64,000 nucleotides of DNA, from NCBI RefSeq assembly GCF_002161805.1, contig NZ_NFIP01000009.1, positions 62,001 through 126,000 on the forward strand, written 5' to 3'. The DNA is from Collinsella sp. An307 (GTDB lineage Bacteria > Actinomycetota > Coriobacteriia > Coriobacteriales > Coriobacteriaceae). Positions 33,355-42,773 of this stretch are shown piece by piece. Under the pieces are notes generated by a model. That model was not told the DNA's origin and did no database searches. It was given only the letters and a program-made list of their open reading frames with translations. The position numbers were made by a program, and so were the translations under genes. Positions within the stretch are counted from its first letter, which is position 1. Every line of letters starts with the position of its first letter.

Positions 33355-34680
33355 ATGGCCGGCAACGCAAAAGCTCTGAGCCCTAAAGCGACCCTTATGG
33401 TGGGCGCAACGCTCTTCTCGATGTTCTTTGGCGCGGGCAATCTCATCCTGCCACCGTTACTCGGCGTGCAGGCGGGCACAGCAACACTGCCCGCAACCAT
33501 AGGGTTCTTTATCACGGGTGTGGGACTGCCGGTGCTTGGCATCGTTGCGGTGGCGCTCGCCGGTACGGTGCGCGAGCTCGCCGACCGCGTGCATCCCGTG
33601 TTCTCCCGCGTGTTCGTGGCGGCGGTGTATCTTGCCATCGGGCCGTGCCTTGCCATCCCGCGTACCTCGTCCACGGCGTTTGAGATGCTCGCCCCGTTGC
33701 TGCCCGCCGGCATCTCCGTCGAGGTGGCGCGCCTCGTATTCTCCGTCGGGTTCTTTGCGCTCTCGTTTGCGCTCGCCATGCACCCTGGGCGCCTTACGCG
33801 CCTGTTGGGCCGCGTGACGGGCCCCGCGCTTATCCTGCTTATCGTTGGCGTGGTGGTGCCGTCGCTTGTGTCGCTCGCTACCGGGCAGGTCCAGGCGGCG
33901 CCCGCGCCGGTTGCGCCCTACGATGCCAACGCGGCGGTGCAGGGTTTTCTTACCGGGTACCAGACGATGGATCTACTCGCCTCACTCACCTTTGGCCTTG
34001 TGATCGCCACGAACATCCGCAACCTCGGCGTGACCGATACGGGCGGCGTCATGCGCGAGGTGTGCCGTGCGGGCGTCATCGCCGGCGTGCTCATGATGGC
34101 GATCTACGGTGGTCTTGCGGTGGTGGGCTTTGACCTTTCTGCCGCGCTTGCAGGGGCGACCAACGGTGCCGAGGTCATCACAGCGTCCGCCACGATGCAC
34201 TACGGCGTGCTCGGCACGGCGGTTGTTGCGGCGATTTTTCTGCTTGCGTGCCTGAACGTGTGCACCGGGCTCATCAGCTGCTGCGGCACCTATTTTGCTG
34301 AGGAGCTGCCCCGCGTGCCCTACCGCGTTTGGGCGATCGGGTTTGCAGCGTTTTCGTGCGTCATCTCCAACTTTGGGCTCGATGCCATTCTCGCCTTTTC
34401 CGTCCCGCTCCTAAACGCCCTCTACCCGGTGGCGATCGTGCTTGTCATTGGCGGCATGGCGCACCGCGTGCTCGACGCCTATCCGCTCACGTGGCCCGTG
34501 ACCGTTGGGCTTGTGGGCGTCTCGAGCGTTGTGGTGAGCCTGCGTGACGCCTTTGCGCCCGGCACGAGGGTCATCTTCGACGCCCTGCCGTTTGCCGATA
34601 TGGGGCTCGGCTGGGTTTTGCTCGCCGTTGTGGGAATGGTGCTCGGCATCTGCCTGTCGGCGCTTGGCAAGCGCCACTAA
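33355..34680 (+). CDS. brnQ: branched-chain amino acid:cation symporter (BrnQ/LIVCS family)
   Basis: 441-aa transporter with about 12 hydrophobic segments. The N-terminal signature SMFFGAGNLILPPLLGVQAG is diagnostic of the family. It takes up leucine, isoleucine and valine with Na+ or H+. It starts 3 bases after the pcrA stop, so it is probably co-transcribed, though the functions are unrelated. The following 220 bases contain G+C-rich inverted segments near 34696-34712 but no clear terminator. Confidence 0.93.
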   Translation: MAGNAKALSPKATLMVGATLFSMFFGAGNLILPPLLGVQAGTATLPATIGFFITGVGLPVLGIVAVALAGTVRELADRVHPVFSRVFVAAVYLAIGPCLAIPRTSSTAFEMLAPLLPAGISVEVARLVFSVGFFALSFALAMHPGRLTRLLGRVTGPALILLIVGVVVPSLVSLATGQVQAAPAPVAPYDANAAVQGFLTGYQTMDLLASLTFGLVIATNIRNLGVTDTGGVMREVCRAGVIAGVLMMAIYGGLAVVGFDLSAALAGATNGAEVITASATMHYGVLGTAVVAAIFLLACLNVCTGLISCCGTYFAEELPRVPYRVWAIGFAAFSCVISNFGLDAILAFSVPLLNALYPVAIVLVIGGMAHRVLDAYPLTWPVTVGLVGVSSVVVSLRDAFAPGTRVIFDALPFADMGLGWVLLAVVGMVLGICLSALGKRH

Positions 34681-34903
34681 GTAATTAGTAGAACCCGGGT
34701 GCCACCGGGCTCTCTAGTCGGGAATACCCGCGCCGCCCGCTCCGGTTAATAGCCCCGGGCTTCGCTGGTACCTCTTCAAGTATAGTTGAGAGCGTTCACC
34801 GGAAACATCTCCCGCTCATGCCGTGGCTGTGCCACAATCGGAGACGGCATACGGATGCGGGGTGCCGGATGTGCGGCGCCCTTGGCAATGAAAGGGGATT
34901 CAC

Positions 34904-35863
34904 ATGGCGGACGATATCAAGCTCTACATTGGTATCGACGTGGGAGGCACCTCCGTCAAGGAGGGTCTCTTCAACGAGAACGGCGAGCTTCTGGGCAAGA
35001 TCAGCGTGCCTACGCCGCCGCTTACCGATGAGGCGGGCTTTAACGCGGTCATCTCGGGCATCGATCAGCTCGTTGCCGGTGCGGACGCCACGGCGGCCGC
35101 GGTCAAGGGTGTCGGCCTTGCTGTGCCCTGCCCGGTTCCCTCTTCTGGCGAGATTACGCTTGCCGCCAACATCGAGATCGATCCGCCCGCGCTCAAGGCG
35201 GCACTCGAGGGTCATTGCCCGGAGGCGGCGGTCCGCTACGTCAACGACGCCAACGCCGCAGCGATGGGCGAGCTTTGGCGCGGCAGTGCCCAGGGTCGCG
35301 ACAGCATGGTCATGGTGACCATCGGCACCGGCCTCGGCGGTGGCGTGGTCGTCAACGGCGACGTCATCGGTGGTGCCTTTGGCGCAGGTGGCGAGATCGG
35401 CCACATTACGGTGAACCCCGACGAGACCGAGACCTGCGGATGCGGTCGCCGCGGCTGCCTCGAGCAGTACGCCTCTGCCTCCGGCGTGGTCACCAACTAC
35501 CTGCGCGCCTGCAAGGCCCACGGCGTCGAGCCGCACGAGCTCTCCGGCTCCAGCGATTCCCGCACCGTTTTCCAGCTTTGCCGCGAGGGTGACGAGGTCG
35601 CGCTCGAGGCCATGGAGACCATGACCGACTACCTCTCCCTTGGCCTCACGACCATCTCCGCCGTGGTCGACCCCGAGATCTACGTCCTCGGTGGTGGCGC
35701 CTCCGCCTCCTCCGACGTGTACCTGGAGACGCTGCGCAAGAAGTTTGCCGACCGCGCCCTCAAGGTGAGCAAGGACACGCCCATTGAGGTTGCGACCCTT
35801 GGCAACGACGCCGGCATCATCGGCGCGGCCTACGTTGCCCTTCGCGCGAGCCGCGAGGCCTAG
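34904..35863 (+). CDS. ROK-family sugar kinase, probably glucokinase
   Basis: 319 aa. ATP-binding YIGIDVGGTSVKEGLF at the N-terminus, EIGHITVNPDETE with the catalytic region, and the ROK zinc motif CGCGRRGCLEQYASA. These place it in ROK group glucokinases rather than repressors, since there is no N-terminal winged helix. It phosphorylates glucose or a related hexose with ATP. A GAAAGGGG site precedes the ATG. Confidence 0.9.
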   Translation: MADDIKLYIGIDVGGTSVKEGLFNENGELLGKISVPTPPLTDEAGFNAVISGIDQLVAGADATAAAVKGVGLAVPCPVPSSGEITLAANIEIDPPALKAALEGHCPEAAVRYVNDANAAAMGELWRGSAQGRDSMVMVTIGTGLGGGVVVNGDVIGGAFGAGGEIGHITVNPDETETCGCGRRGCLEQYASASGVVTNYLRACKAHGVEPHELSGSSDSRTVFQLCREGDEVALEAMETMTDYLSLGLTTISAVVDPEIYVLGGGASASSDVYLETLRKKFADRALKVSKDTPIEVATLGNDAGIIGAAYVALRASREA

Positions 35864-35914
35864 TAGCGTCTGTTCATGCGCGGCTTGCGCCTGCGCATAT
35901 CCGCATCGTTTTTG

Positions 35915-35942
35915 GCGCCGCCCTGTCCGGGGCGGCGCTTTT
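35915..35942 (+). terminator. terminator after the ROK kinase gene
   Basis: GCGCCGCCC (35915-35923) pairs with GGGCGGCGC (35930-35938) and is followed by TTTTC. It is a compact intrinsic terminator. Confidence 0.85.
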
Positions 35943-35990
35943 CGCTAAGATAGGGATATCTGGCGATACGCATCAGAAAGGGGCTCATCC

Positions 35991-36926
35991 ATGAGCAACG
36001 TTCTTGTCTTCGGACACCTCAACCCCGATAACGACGCCATCATGTCGGCGGTCGTTCTCTCCCAGCTTCTGAACCAGGTGAACTACAACGGTGATACCTA
36101 CGAGGCCCGCCGTCTGGGCCAGCTGCCGGCTGAGACCGCCAAGCTCCTTGGCGACCTCGGCATCGACGAGCCGGCGCTCCTTGAGGAGATCCCGGCTGCA
36201 GACGAGCCGCAGCAGGTAATCTTGACCGACCACAACGAGGTCGGTCAGACCGTTGCCGGCATCGAGAACGCTCAGGTTGTTGGCGTGGTCGATCACCATC
36301 GCTTTGGCGATTTCACCACGGCAGCCCCGCTCACCATTGTGGCCATGCCCTGGGGCTCGAGCTGCACCATCGTCACCAAGCTCTTTGACGTTTTGGGCCA
36401 GAAGCCCACGGACGCTCAAGCAAAGTGCCTGCTCGCTGCCATGATGACCGACACCCTCATGCTCAAGAGCCCCACCACCACCGCGGTTGATCGCGTTGTG
36501 GCGGCCGCGCTCGGCGAGCAGCTCGGCGTTGATCCGGTCAAGTTTGGCATGGAGGTTTTCCTCTCCCGCCCGTCCGGTTCCTTCACGCCCGAGCAGATGG
36601 TCGGCAACGACATCAAGCTCTTTGAGGTCGGCGGTAAGAAGCTCCTCATCGGTCAGTACGAGACGGTCGACAAGTCCCGCGCGCTCGGCATGGTGCCCGA
36701 GATTCGCGAGGCCATGCGCGCCTATCAGGCCGATAAGGGCGCCGACGGCATCGTGCTCTGCGTGACCGACATCATGGAGGAGGGCTCGCAGGTGCTTCTC
36801 GAGGGCGACACCGCCATCGCTCAGAAGGGCCTCGGCATCACCGACGAGGCCGAGGGCGTCTGGTGCCCCGGCGTGCTTTCGCGCAAGAAGCAGGTTGCAG
36901 CTCCCATCCTCGCTGCCGCCGAGTAG
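35991..36926 (+). CDS. ppaC: manganese-dependent inorganic pyrophosphatase (family II)
   Basis: 311-aa DHH-family enzyme that hydrolyses pyrophosphate and so drives biosynthesis. Metal-binding motifs: FGHLNPDNDAIMSA, LTDHNEVGQT and the DHH motif VVDHHRFGDF. The C-terminal DHHA2 part ends near ARKKQV-type SRKKQVAAPI. The family II enzyme is typical of Gram-positive anaerobes. AGAAAGGGG precedes the ATG. Confidence 0.95.
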   Translation: MSNVLVFGHLNPDNDAIMSAVVLSQLLNQVNYNGDTYEARRLGQLPAETAKLLGDLGIDEPALLEEIPAADEPQQVILTDHNEVGQTVAGIENAQVVGVVDHHRFGDFTTAAPLTIVAMPWGSSCTIVTKLFDVLGQKPTDAQAKCLLAAMMTDTLMLKSPTTTAVDRVVAAALGEQLGVDPVKFGMEVFLSRPSGSFTPEQMVGNDIKLFEVGGKKLLIGQYETVDKSRALGMVPEIREAMRAYQADKGADGIVLCVTDIMEEGSQVLLEGDTAIAQKGLGITDEAEGVWCPGVLSRKKQVAAPILAAAE

Positions 36927-37023
36927 TTTGCAGCGCGAGAGACCTGTGGATTTGGTCTGGATGCGCTCGGCAAGACCCTGCTGAAACGGCACGGGTTGGG
37001 TAACAATATATGCAACACAAAAA

Positions 37024-37054
37024 GGCGAGGCGCCCCGCGTGCCTCGTCTTTTTT
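37024..37054 (+). terminator. terminator upstream of nhaA
   Basis: GGCGAGGC (37024-37031) pairs with GCCTCGTC (37041-37048), including one G-U pair, followed by T6. It ends the ppaC transcript region. Confidence 0.85.
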
Positions 37055-37133
37055 GAAGCGCAGCCCTAATGGCGGCGCGATGTATGTAAAGGGGGCGCCA
37101 AGCCCCACCCAAGAAGAAAGGCGGCAGCTCGAC

Positions 37134-38573
37134 ATGGCCAAGCGTACCGTACGCAAGAACGCCCGTCCGACCGTGAAGGCGGTTGAGCGCAAGGCGCTTG
37201 CGGCGGAGCTTCCGGTTGGGGGTGTCACGGCGCCGGCGTCGCTTATCACGCCGCAGCAGCGCCGCCGTCTCGAGCGCCGCAGCACGTTTGAGCGCATTAC
37301 CGGAAACGGCACCATCTCGGCCCTCGTTATGATTGTTGCCGCTGTTGCGGCGGTCATCTGCGCCAACACGCCCGCCTTTGACGCCGTGCACGCGTTTTTG
37401 CAGGAGCCGGTTGCCATCACCTTTGGCCCGTGGAACTTCTCGCTATCGGTAGAGCTTTTTGTGAACGACTTTCTGATGGCGATCTTCTTCTTGCTCGTGG
37501 GCATCGAGCTCAAGTACGAGATGACGGTGGGCGAGCTCCGTCGCCCGCGCCAGGCGCTTCTGCCCATGCTCGCCGCGGTGGGCGGCGTGGTCGTGCCCGC
37601 GTGCATCTACGGTTTTATCAATCGGGGCGGCGCGGTCTACGGCTGGGCAATCCCCATGGCGACCGATATCGCTTTTGCCCTCGGCGTGCTCTCGCTTTTG
37701 GGCAGCCGCGTGCCGCCGGCGCTCAAGGTCTTCTTCTCGACGCTCGCCATCGCCGACGACCTTCTTGCCATCGCCGCGATCGCCCTGTTTTACGGTCACG
37801 CGCCGCATCTGGGCTGGCTCGCTGCTGCCGCGGTGGTGACGGGGCTTCTGGTTCTGCTCAACGTGCGACGCCATTTCCGCTTGGCGCCCTATCTGGTGCT
37901 CGGCCTGGTGCTGTGGCTCTGCCTGTTCCAGTCGGGCATCCACGCCACGCTCGCCGGCGTGATCTTGGCGTTTACCATTCCCGCCCGCTCCGACATCGTT
38001 GCCTCCGAGCTCGTCGGCTGGCTGGGCGCCAAGCTCCCCGAGCTCGAGGACCGCTTTGACGACGAGGCGCACATTCTCGGCCAGCACGACTTCACCCACG
38101 CGGCCCGCGGGGTGGAGCGCGTCGTGCACCGGGTGACGCCGCCCCTGCAGCGTCTTGAGCACTATATCGCCACACCGGTGAACTTCCTCATCCTGCCCAT
38201 TTTTGCTTTTGTGAACGCGCAGGTCCGCCTCGTGGGGGTCGATCCGCTCTCGCTCGTGTTCGACCCCGTTGCGATTGGCGTGTACGCGGGCATGCTGCTC
38301 GGCAAGCCGCTCGGCATCGCGGGCATGACGTTTCTTCTGGTCAAGACTCATGTGGCCGACCTTCCCACGGGTGTGGGGATGCGCCACATCGTAGGCGTGG
38401 GCATTCTGGGTGGTATTGGCTTCACCATGTCGATTCTTATCGCTGGCCTTGCCTTCACGCAGATCCCCGCCGAGCTTCTGGCTGCTAAGACCGCCATTCT
38501 TGCCGGTTCGGTCTCGGCCGCACTTATCGGGCTTGCCTATATGCGCGTCGCTTGCCGCAAGCACGCCGCCTAA
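37134..38573 (+). CDS. nhaA: Na+/H+ antiporter NhaA
   Basis: 479-aa membrane antiporter exporting Na+ for H+. The essential aspartates are visible in MATDIAFALGVL and in STLAIADDLLAI (the DD pair). The N-terminal 55 residues before the first helix are basic and low-complexity, and a hydrophilic loop of about 50 residues (ELEDRFDDEAHILGQHDFTH) sits between helices; both occur in actinobacterial NhaA. ATG at 37134 lies after GAAAGGCGG. The frame is open upstream across the preceding terminator, so longer starts are rejected. Confidence 0.93.
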   Translation: MAKRTVRKNARPTVKAVERKALAAELPVGGVTAPASLITPQQRRRLERRSTFERITGNGTISALVMIVAAVAAVICANTPAFDAVHAFLQEPVAITFGPWNFSLSVELFVNDFLMAIFFLLVGIELKYEMTVGELRRPRQALLPMLAAVGGVVVPACIYGFINRGGAVYGWAIPMATDIAFALGVLSLLGSRVPPALKVFFSTLAIADDLLAIAAIALFYGHAPHLGWLAAAAVVTGLLVLLNVRRHFRLAPYLVLGLVLWLCLFQSGIHATLAGVILAFTIPARSDIVASELVGWLGAKLPELEDRFDDEAHILGQHDFTHAARGVERVVHRVTPPLQRLEHYIATPVNFLILPIFAFVNAQVRLVGVDPLSLVFDPVAIGVYAGMLLGKPLGIAGMTFLLVKTHVADLPTGVGMRHIVGVGILGGIGFTMSILIAGLAFTQIPAELLAAKTAILAGSVSAALIGLAYMRVACRKHAA

Positions 38574-38619
38574 TCCCGTGGCGTAGTTCCGCCCGGCGTT
38601 TGCAGCGCTTGCCTTCACG

Positions 38620-38672
38620 AAACCACGCTTACCAGCGAAATAGGGCCAAAAATGCGCTGGTAAACGTGGTTT
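38620..38672. repeat. long imperfect inverted repeat downstream of nhaA
   Basis: Bases 38620-38637 and 38655-38672 (cgctggtaaacgtggttt) are reverse complements with a single mismatch over 18 bases, around a 17-base A-rich loop. It lies between the convergent nhaA and a small minus-strand gene, so it may act as a bidirectional terminator. Its length and flanking TTCG/CGAA ends also fit a dispersed palindromic element. Confidence 0.6.
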
Positions 38673-38699
38673 GCTCGAAGGCGCTTCCTCCGGGGCGCC

Positions 38700-38954
38700 T
38701 TACTCCACCGTTCCGTACGTGGCGCCCCAGCCGTGTGCGGCGAGCGCGGAGTTCAGTTGGTCGCAGAGACGCTGGCGGCTGTAGCGGCCGGGTGGCAGGA
38801 GGTTTACGACCTCGATAAGGTCGGCGTCGAGGTCCACAAGCTCGGCCTGCACCACTACGTCGAGGCGCTCCACGGCGTCGCGGCCGGTAAAGAGGCTGTC
38901 CACGAGGCGCTGGAGATCACCAAAGGCCTCTGCCTGAAAGTTCTGGAACTGCAT
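38700..38954 (-). CDS. hypothetical protein, 84 aa
   Basis: Small acidic soluble protein with no recognised domain. The stretch VVVQAELVDLDADLIEVVNLLPPGRYSRQRLCDQLNSAL is well formed and uses typical codons, so the gene is probably real. It may be a regulator or chaperone-like protein; no function can be assigned. It is followed on the same strand, after a 55-base gap, by a lipoprotein gene that lies upstream in transcription, so the two may form an operon. Confidence 0.6.
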   Translation of the reverse strand: MQFQNFQAEAFGDLQRLVDSLFTGRDAVERLDVVVQAELVDLDADLIEVVNLLPPGRYSRQRLCDQLNSALAAHGWGATYGTVE

Positions 38955-39009
38955 GATGGGCTCCCTGTGGGTCAGATGGGGTAGCTAGAGCGGCGGTCAG
39001 GTCGGGCGG

Positions 39010-39912
39010 CTAGGCAGCGGCGCCAGGGTCGACAACGGTGAAGGCGTACGTGACCTCGCCGTCGGCAAACTCTACCGTGAGCGCGTAGCGCCAGCCGGGT
39101 TCGATCGTGAGTGATGCGGCGCCGTCCGCGGTGGAGACGGCGACCTCCTCGTTGGGCTGGTTCTCTTCAAGCGCCGTGTAGCCGCCGGCCGCCTCGGCCG
39201 CACGGGCGAGGTCGCTCTCGTTCCAGCGCACCGCGCGCACCGCCGTCGCCGGGGTATCAAGCTCGACGGTTGCCTCGAGCGCGTGGGGAATCCGCGCGTC
39301 CGCAAGAGCGTCCGGCGCAAGTGCGACAGCAGGCGCGGGACGCTCGCCCGTCGCGTCCTCGCCGTCCTGCCACGTGGAGCTAACAAGCGTGAGCGCGACC
39401 GTTACCACAGCGTCATCGGTGCGGTAGGAGAGGGCGGCGTAGGGCGGCTCGGCCGGGTCCTTGGTAGGGCGCACCCGCGCCACGAGCTCATTGTAGGGAT
39501 CGGCGTCAGCAGCAGAGCCGGTCTTTAGCACCTCGACCTCAGAGATGCCGGGGTACTGCGCGGGGTAGCTCTCGAGCATGATGCCGTTGCCAACCACGCG
39601 CACCAGGTTGCCGCGCGCAAGGTCGGACGCAGAAATCTCCTCGCCGTCCGTGCCCACAATGCGCGCCTGCGCGAGGTCGCCGGGCGTATAGGGGGTCTCC
39701 GTCTCGGTATCAACAAACAGAAGGCCGGCCTCATCGGAGGCGATGACGAGGGCCTCGCTCTCAAACATGGCATCCTCCTCACTGATGTTGCGGGCGGCGC
39801 TGGCGGTGCCGCTCCCCGAGGTGGCCGGCGCCGCTGCCGAGCAGCCGGTTGCGCCTATAAGGCAGGCGAGGGCGAGCGCGGCGCCGATGCGTGCGGTGCT
39901 GCGGGCGGTCAT
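39010..39912 (-). CDS. hypothetical lipoprotein
   Basis: 300 aa. The signal peptide ends in a lipobox (IGATGCS), so the protein should be anchored on the outer face of the membrane through the cysteine. After an Ala/Ser/Thr linker it has two beta-rich parts: residues about 55-130 (VDTETETPYTPGDLAQARIVGTDG, OB-like spacing) and a C-terminal domain ending VEFADGEVTYAFTVVDPG. No enzymatic motif is seen. GAAAGGA precedes the ATG. Confidence 0.75.
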   Translation of the reverse strand: MTARSTARIGAALALACLIGATGCSAAAPATSGSGTASAARNISEEDAMFESEALVIASDEAGLLFVDTETETPYTPGDLAQARIVGTDGEEISASDLARGNLVRVVGNGIMLESYPAQYPGISEVEVLKTGSAADADPYNELVARVRPTKDPAEPPYAALSYRTDDAVVTVALTLVSSTWQDGEDATGERPAPAVALAPDALADARIPHALEATVELDTPATAVRAVRWNESDLARAAEAAGGYTALEENQPNEEVAVSTADGAASLTIEPGWRYALTVEFADGEVTYAFTVVDPGAAA

Positions 39913-40240
39913 AGGGGTCCTTTCGCCGTCGTTCGTATGCCGTCTTATCTTACCCGGTGCGCGCGGGCGATGCGCGCATCTTGCACGCCGCGGCTACGCG
40001 GAGGCCCCGCCGGCGCGCACCGCAACTCCCGTGCAGGGCGAGCGCGTTCGTGCTCAGATTATGTTCGTTCATGGGGATATCGTTACAACACCTGCGCGCA
40101 AAGCTGCCGGAGAGGCCCGGCAGAGGGGGTGCCGCTATACTGGTACAGATTGACCTTTTGACCCGGCTTTCCCGGGTGCGGGCACGCGCCCGCGGGCGGC
40201 ACCCGACGCCGCCGCATCATGAGCTGCAGGAGGTTTGCGC
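39913..40240. other. 328-base intergenic region between divergent genes
   Basis: No ORF is supported here. It holds the start region of the lipoprotein gene on the left. A hairpin CTGCCGG/CCGGCAG lies around 40104-40123. A probable promoter for the aminotransferase operon has -10 TATACT at 40136-40141. The roughly 100-base leader contains a GCGGGC-ACGC-GCCCGC stem near 40177-40192. The leader is structured but matches no riboswitch class that I recognise. Confidence 0.4.
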
Positions 40241-41563
40241 ATGCAGACGAGTTACGAGAAGGCAGAAGCCGAGCTTACCCGAAACGTATATGAGCGTATG
40301 GACGACGCCGAGCTTGCCCAGAGCATCGAGGCGCTGCGTGCTGAGGTTGAGGAGGTCAAGTCCCTCGGCCTCAAGCTCGACATGGCGCGCGGCAAGCCGA
40401 GCCCTGCTCAGGTGAACATCTCGCGCCCCATGCTCGACATCCTCACCCACGACTCCGACCTTACCGATGAGGGCATCGACTGCTCCAACTACGGCTGCTT
40501 CGACGGCATCCCCTCGGCGCGCCGCCTGGCAGGCGCCTTCCTCGGCGTGCCGGCCGAGCAGACCATCGTGCTCGGCTCCTCGAGCCTGAACATCATGCAG
40601 TCCGTCCTCATCCACTACTGGGAGAAGGGCGTGCCCGGCTACACCCCTTGGTGCAAGCTGCCCCGTGTCAAGTGGCTCTGCCCGAGCCCCGGTTACGACC
40701 GTCACTTTGGCCTCACGCAGGACCTCGGCATCGAGAACATCCCGGTGCGCATGACCGACGAGGGCCCCGACATGGATCAGGTCGAGTACCTCTGCGCCTC
40801 CGACGATTCGATCAAGGGCATGTTCTGCGTGCCCAAGTACTCCAACCCCACGGGCATCACCTATTCCGACGAGACGGTCCGCCGCCTTGCCGTCATGAAG
40901 GCGGCGCCGGATTTCCGCATCGTGTGGGACAACGCCTACGCCGTGCACGACCTCTTTGACGAGGGCGACCAGCTCCTGAACATCCACGACGTGGCGCGCG
41001 AGGTGGGTAACGAAGACCGCATCCTCGAGGTTGCCTCCACCTCCAAGATCACCTTCCCCGGCGCGGGCATTGCCTTCTTTGGCTCGAGCCCGGCCAACGT
41101 CGACGAGGTCGCGCGCACCCTGCAGGTCGGCCTCATCTCGGCCAACAAGCTCAACCAGCTCATGCATGCGCGTTTTCTGCCCGACATGGCGGCGGTCAAG
41201 GCGCACATGGCCAAGCATGCCGAGTTCCTTCGTCCGCGCTTTGAGGCGGTCGAGCGAAAACTCACCGAGGGCCTGGGCGGTCTGGGCTGCGCCCGCTGGA
41301 CGCATCCGCGCGGCGGCTACTTTGTTTCGTTCGATGGCCCCAAGGGTTCGGCCAAGCGCATCTGGCAGCTCTGCTCCGACATGGGGGTCACGCTCACGCC
41401 GGCGGGCGCCACGTGGCCGGGCGGCAACGACCCCGACGACACCAACCTGCGCATCGCGCCGACCTATCCCACGGTCGACGAGCTTGAGCAGGCACTCGAC
41501 ATCCTCGTGCTTGCAACCAAGCTCACCTCGGCCGAGCTCGCGCAAGGGGAGCGTGCCGCATGA
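40241..41563 (+). CDS. class I aminotransferase (aspartate aminotransferase Ic-like)
   Basis: 440-aa PLP enzyme. Substrate/cofactor regions: SNYGCFDGIPSARRLAGAFL, the PLP-phosphate stretch GSSSLNIMQ, YSNPTGITYS, and VWDNAYAVHDL with the aspartate that contacts the pyridine nitrogen. The Schiff-base lysine is in EVASTSKITFPGAGIAFFG. These features match the actinobacterial subgroup Ic aspartate aminotransferases. ATG at 40241 follows CAGGAGG by 9 bases. The next gene overlaps its stop by 4 bases, so translation is coupled. Confidence 0.85.
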   Translation: MQTSYEKAEAELTRNVYERMDDAELAQSIEALRAEVEEVKSLGLKLDMARGKPSPAQVNISRPMLDILTHDSDLTDEGIDCSNYGCFDGIPSARRLAGAFLGVPAEQTIVLGSSSLNIMQSVLIHYWEKGVPGYTPWCKLPRVKWLCPSPGYDRHFGLTQDLGIENIPVRMTDEGPDMDQVEYLCASDDSIKGMFCVPKYSNPTGITYSDETVRRLAVMKAAPDFRIVWDNAYAVHDLFDEGDQLLNIHDVAREVGNEDRILEVASTSKITFPGAGIAFFGSSPANVDEVARTLQVGLISANKLNQLMHARFLPDMAAVKAHMAKHAEFLRPRFEAVERKLTEGLGGLGCARWTHPRGGYFVSFDGPKGSAKRIWQLCSDMGVTLTPAGATWPGGNDPDDTNLRIAPTYPTVDELEQALDILVLATKLTSAELAQGERAA

Positions 41564-42000
41564 CGGACAAGGTGACCGACGAGTTCTTTGATGACGAGGT
41601 CGAGCTCGAGGCCGCTGCCGAGGGCCCCGCTCGCGACGTTGACCCCGATCACGCTGCTGTGCCCGAGCGCGATGTTGCCGCGGACGCCTCTGCGCGCCGC
41701 CCCAAGCGCACCGAGGCGCCGGCCGACGCGTCTTCTGCCAGCACCGGTCCCACACCGCCGCCCTTCTGGATGGTGCTCGTAATCACGGCAATCGCACTGC
41801 TTCTGGGCGTGATCATTGGCTACCTGCTCGGCTCCTCCTCCGCTATGAGCTCCATGATGGCTGCCCAGGAGGACGCACAGGCGGCCCAGACGACCGATAC
41901 CTCGAGTGACGCCTACGCCCTGCCCGCGGGGCACCCGCAGGTAGAGGTCGACGAGGACGGCACGGCGCATGTTGCCGAGGGCACCGAGGCGACGGAGTAG
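41560..42000 (+). CDS. single-pass membrane protein, unknown function
   Basis: 146 aa. An acidic, Ala-rich cytoplasmic N-terminus of about 68 residues precedes one transmembrane helix (FWMVLVITAIALLLGVIIGYL) and an extracellular acidic tail. No domain is recognised. It starts with ATGA overlapping the aminotransferase stop and ends 8 bases before a TPR protein gene, so all three probably form an operon. The next protein also has an N-terminal membrane helix, and the two could act together. Confidence 0.7.
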   Translation: MTDKVTDEFFDDEVELEAAAEGPARDVDPDHAAVPERDVAADASARRPKRTEAPADASSASTGPTPPPFWMVLVITAIALLLGVIIGYLLGSSSAMSSMMAAQEDAQAAQTTDTSSDAYALPAGHPQVEVDEDGTAHVAEGTEATE

Positions 42001-42008
42001 GAGGGCCC

Positions 42009-42677
42009 ATGGCGTTCAACACCCAACAGGCCTCGCGCGCACGCGCCGCGGTGCTCATTGCGGCCCTGGTGATTGTGGCCGGGCTCGCCGCCTTTGTGGT
42101 CATGGGCGGTCTTGCGCCCGCTACCTTGGGCGACGTTGCCGCGGACACGGCGGGCACTTCGTCTTCTGCAGACGCTGCCGAGGCGATGGAGACGGTCGAC
42201 GCCCAGTACGGCACGGCCGCGCAGGCGCTTCTTGCCCAGTACGAGCAGGATCCCACCAACCCCACGACGCTTCTCAACGTGGCAAACGGCTACTTTGACT
42301 GGGGCGTGGCTGCTCTCAACCACGCAACGGACGACGAGGGCTCTGCCCACGCGATCGAGCTCCTCAACCAGGCCGTTGGCTACTACGACGATTACCTCGC
42401 CGATAACCCGGAGGCCAAGTCCGCCATGGTGGACCGCGCCATCTGCGTTTTCTACGCGGGCGACCACACGTCCGCCATCGAGGCGCTCGAGGACCTCGTC
42501 CAGAACACCGACCCCGGCTTTGCTCCCGCCTGGGCAAACCTCGGCATGTTCTTGGAGAGCGAGGGCCGCACCAACGAGGCGCGAGACGCCTACGAGACCG
42601 CCATCGAGGCGGCGGGCGAGACCGACGCCTATGGCGTGCGCGACTACGCTCAGGGGCGCCTCGACGCACTCGGCTAG
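42009..42677 (+). CDS. membrane-anchored TPR-repeat protein
   Basis: 222 aa. One membrane helix near residues 15-38 (AAVLIAALVIVAGLAAFVVMGGLA) is followed by an extracytoplasmic helical region with TPR-like repeats (TTLLNVANGYFDWGVAALNH, then AWANLGMFLESEGRTNEARDAYETA). It is probably a scaffold for protein contacts at the cell surface. The assembly partner is unknown, though the upstream single-pass protein is a candidate. An AGGAGG site lies directly before the ATG. Confidence 0.75.
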   Translation: MAFNTQQASRARAAVLIAALVIVAGLAAFVVMGGLAPATLGDVAADTAGTSSSADAAEAMETVDAQYGTAAQALLAQYEQDPTNPTTLLNVANGYFDWGVAALNHATDDEGSAHAIELLNQAVGYYDDYLADNPEAKSAMVDRAICVFYAGDHTSAIEALEDLVQNTDPGFAPAWANLGMFLESEGRTNEARDAYETAIEAAGETDAYGVRDYAQGRLDALG

Positions 42678-42773
42678 GCACGGACGGTCCGCGTTGCTCG
42701 TCCCGGTATGACGGGCACGCCGACCACTCGGCCACCACGACGACCAGGGCATACGCCCCAAGATAGGAGAAAC

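Noticed and set aside
39913-40240. Riboswitch in the aminotransferase leader
   Set aside because: Stems are present, but nothing matches the conserved core of a known class. G+C-rich leaders often fold by chance.
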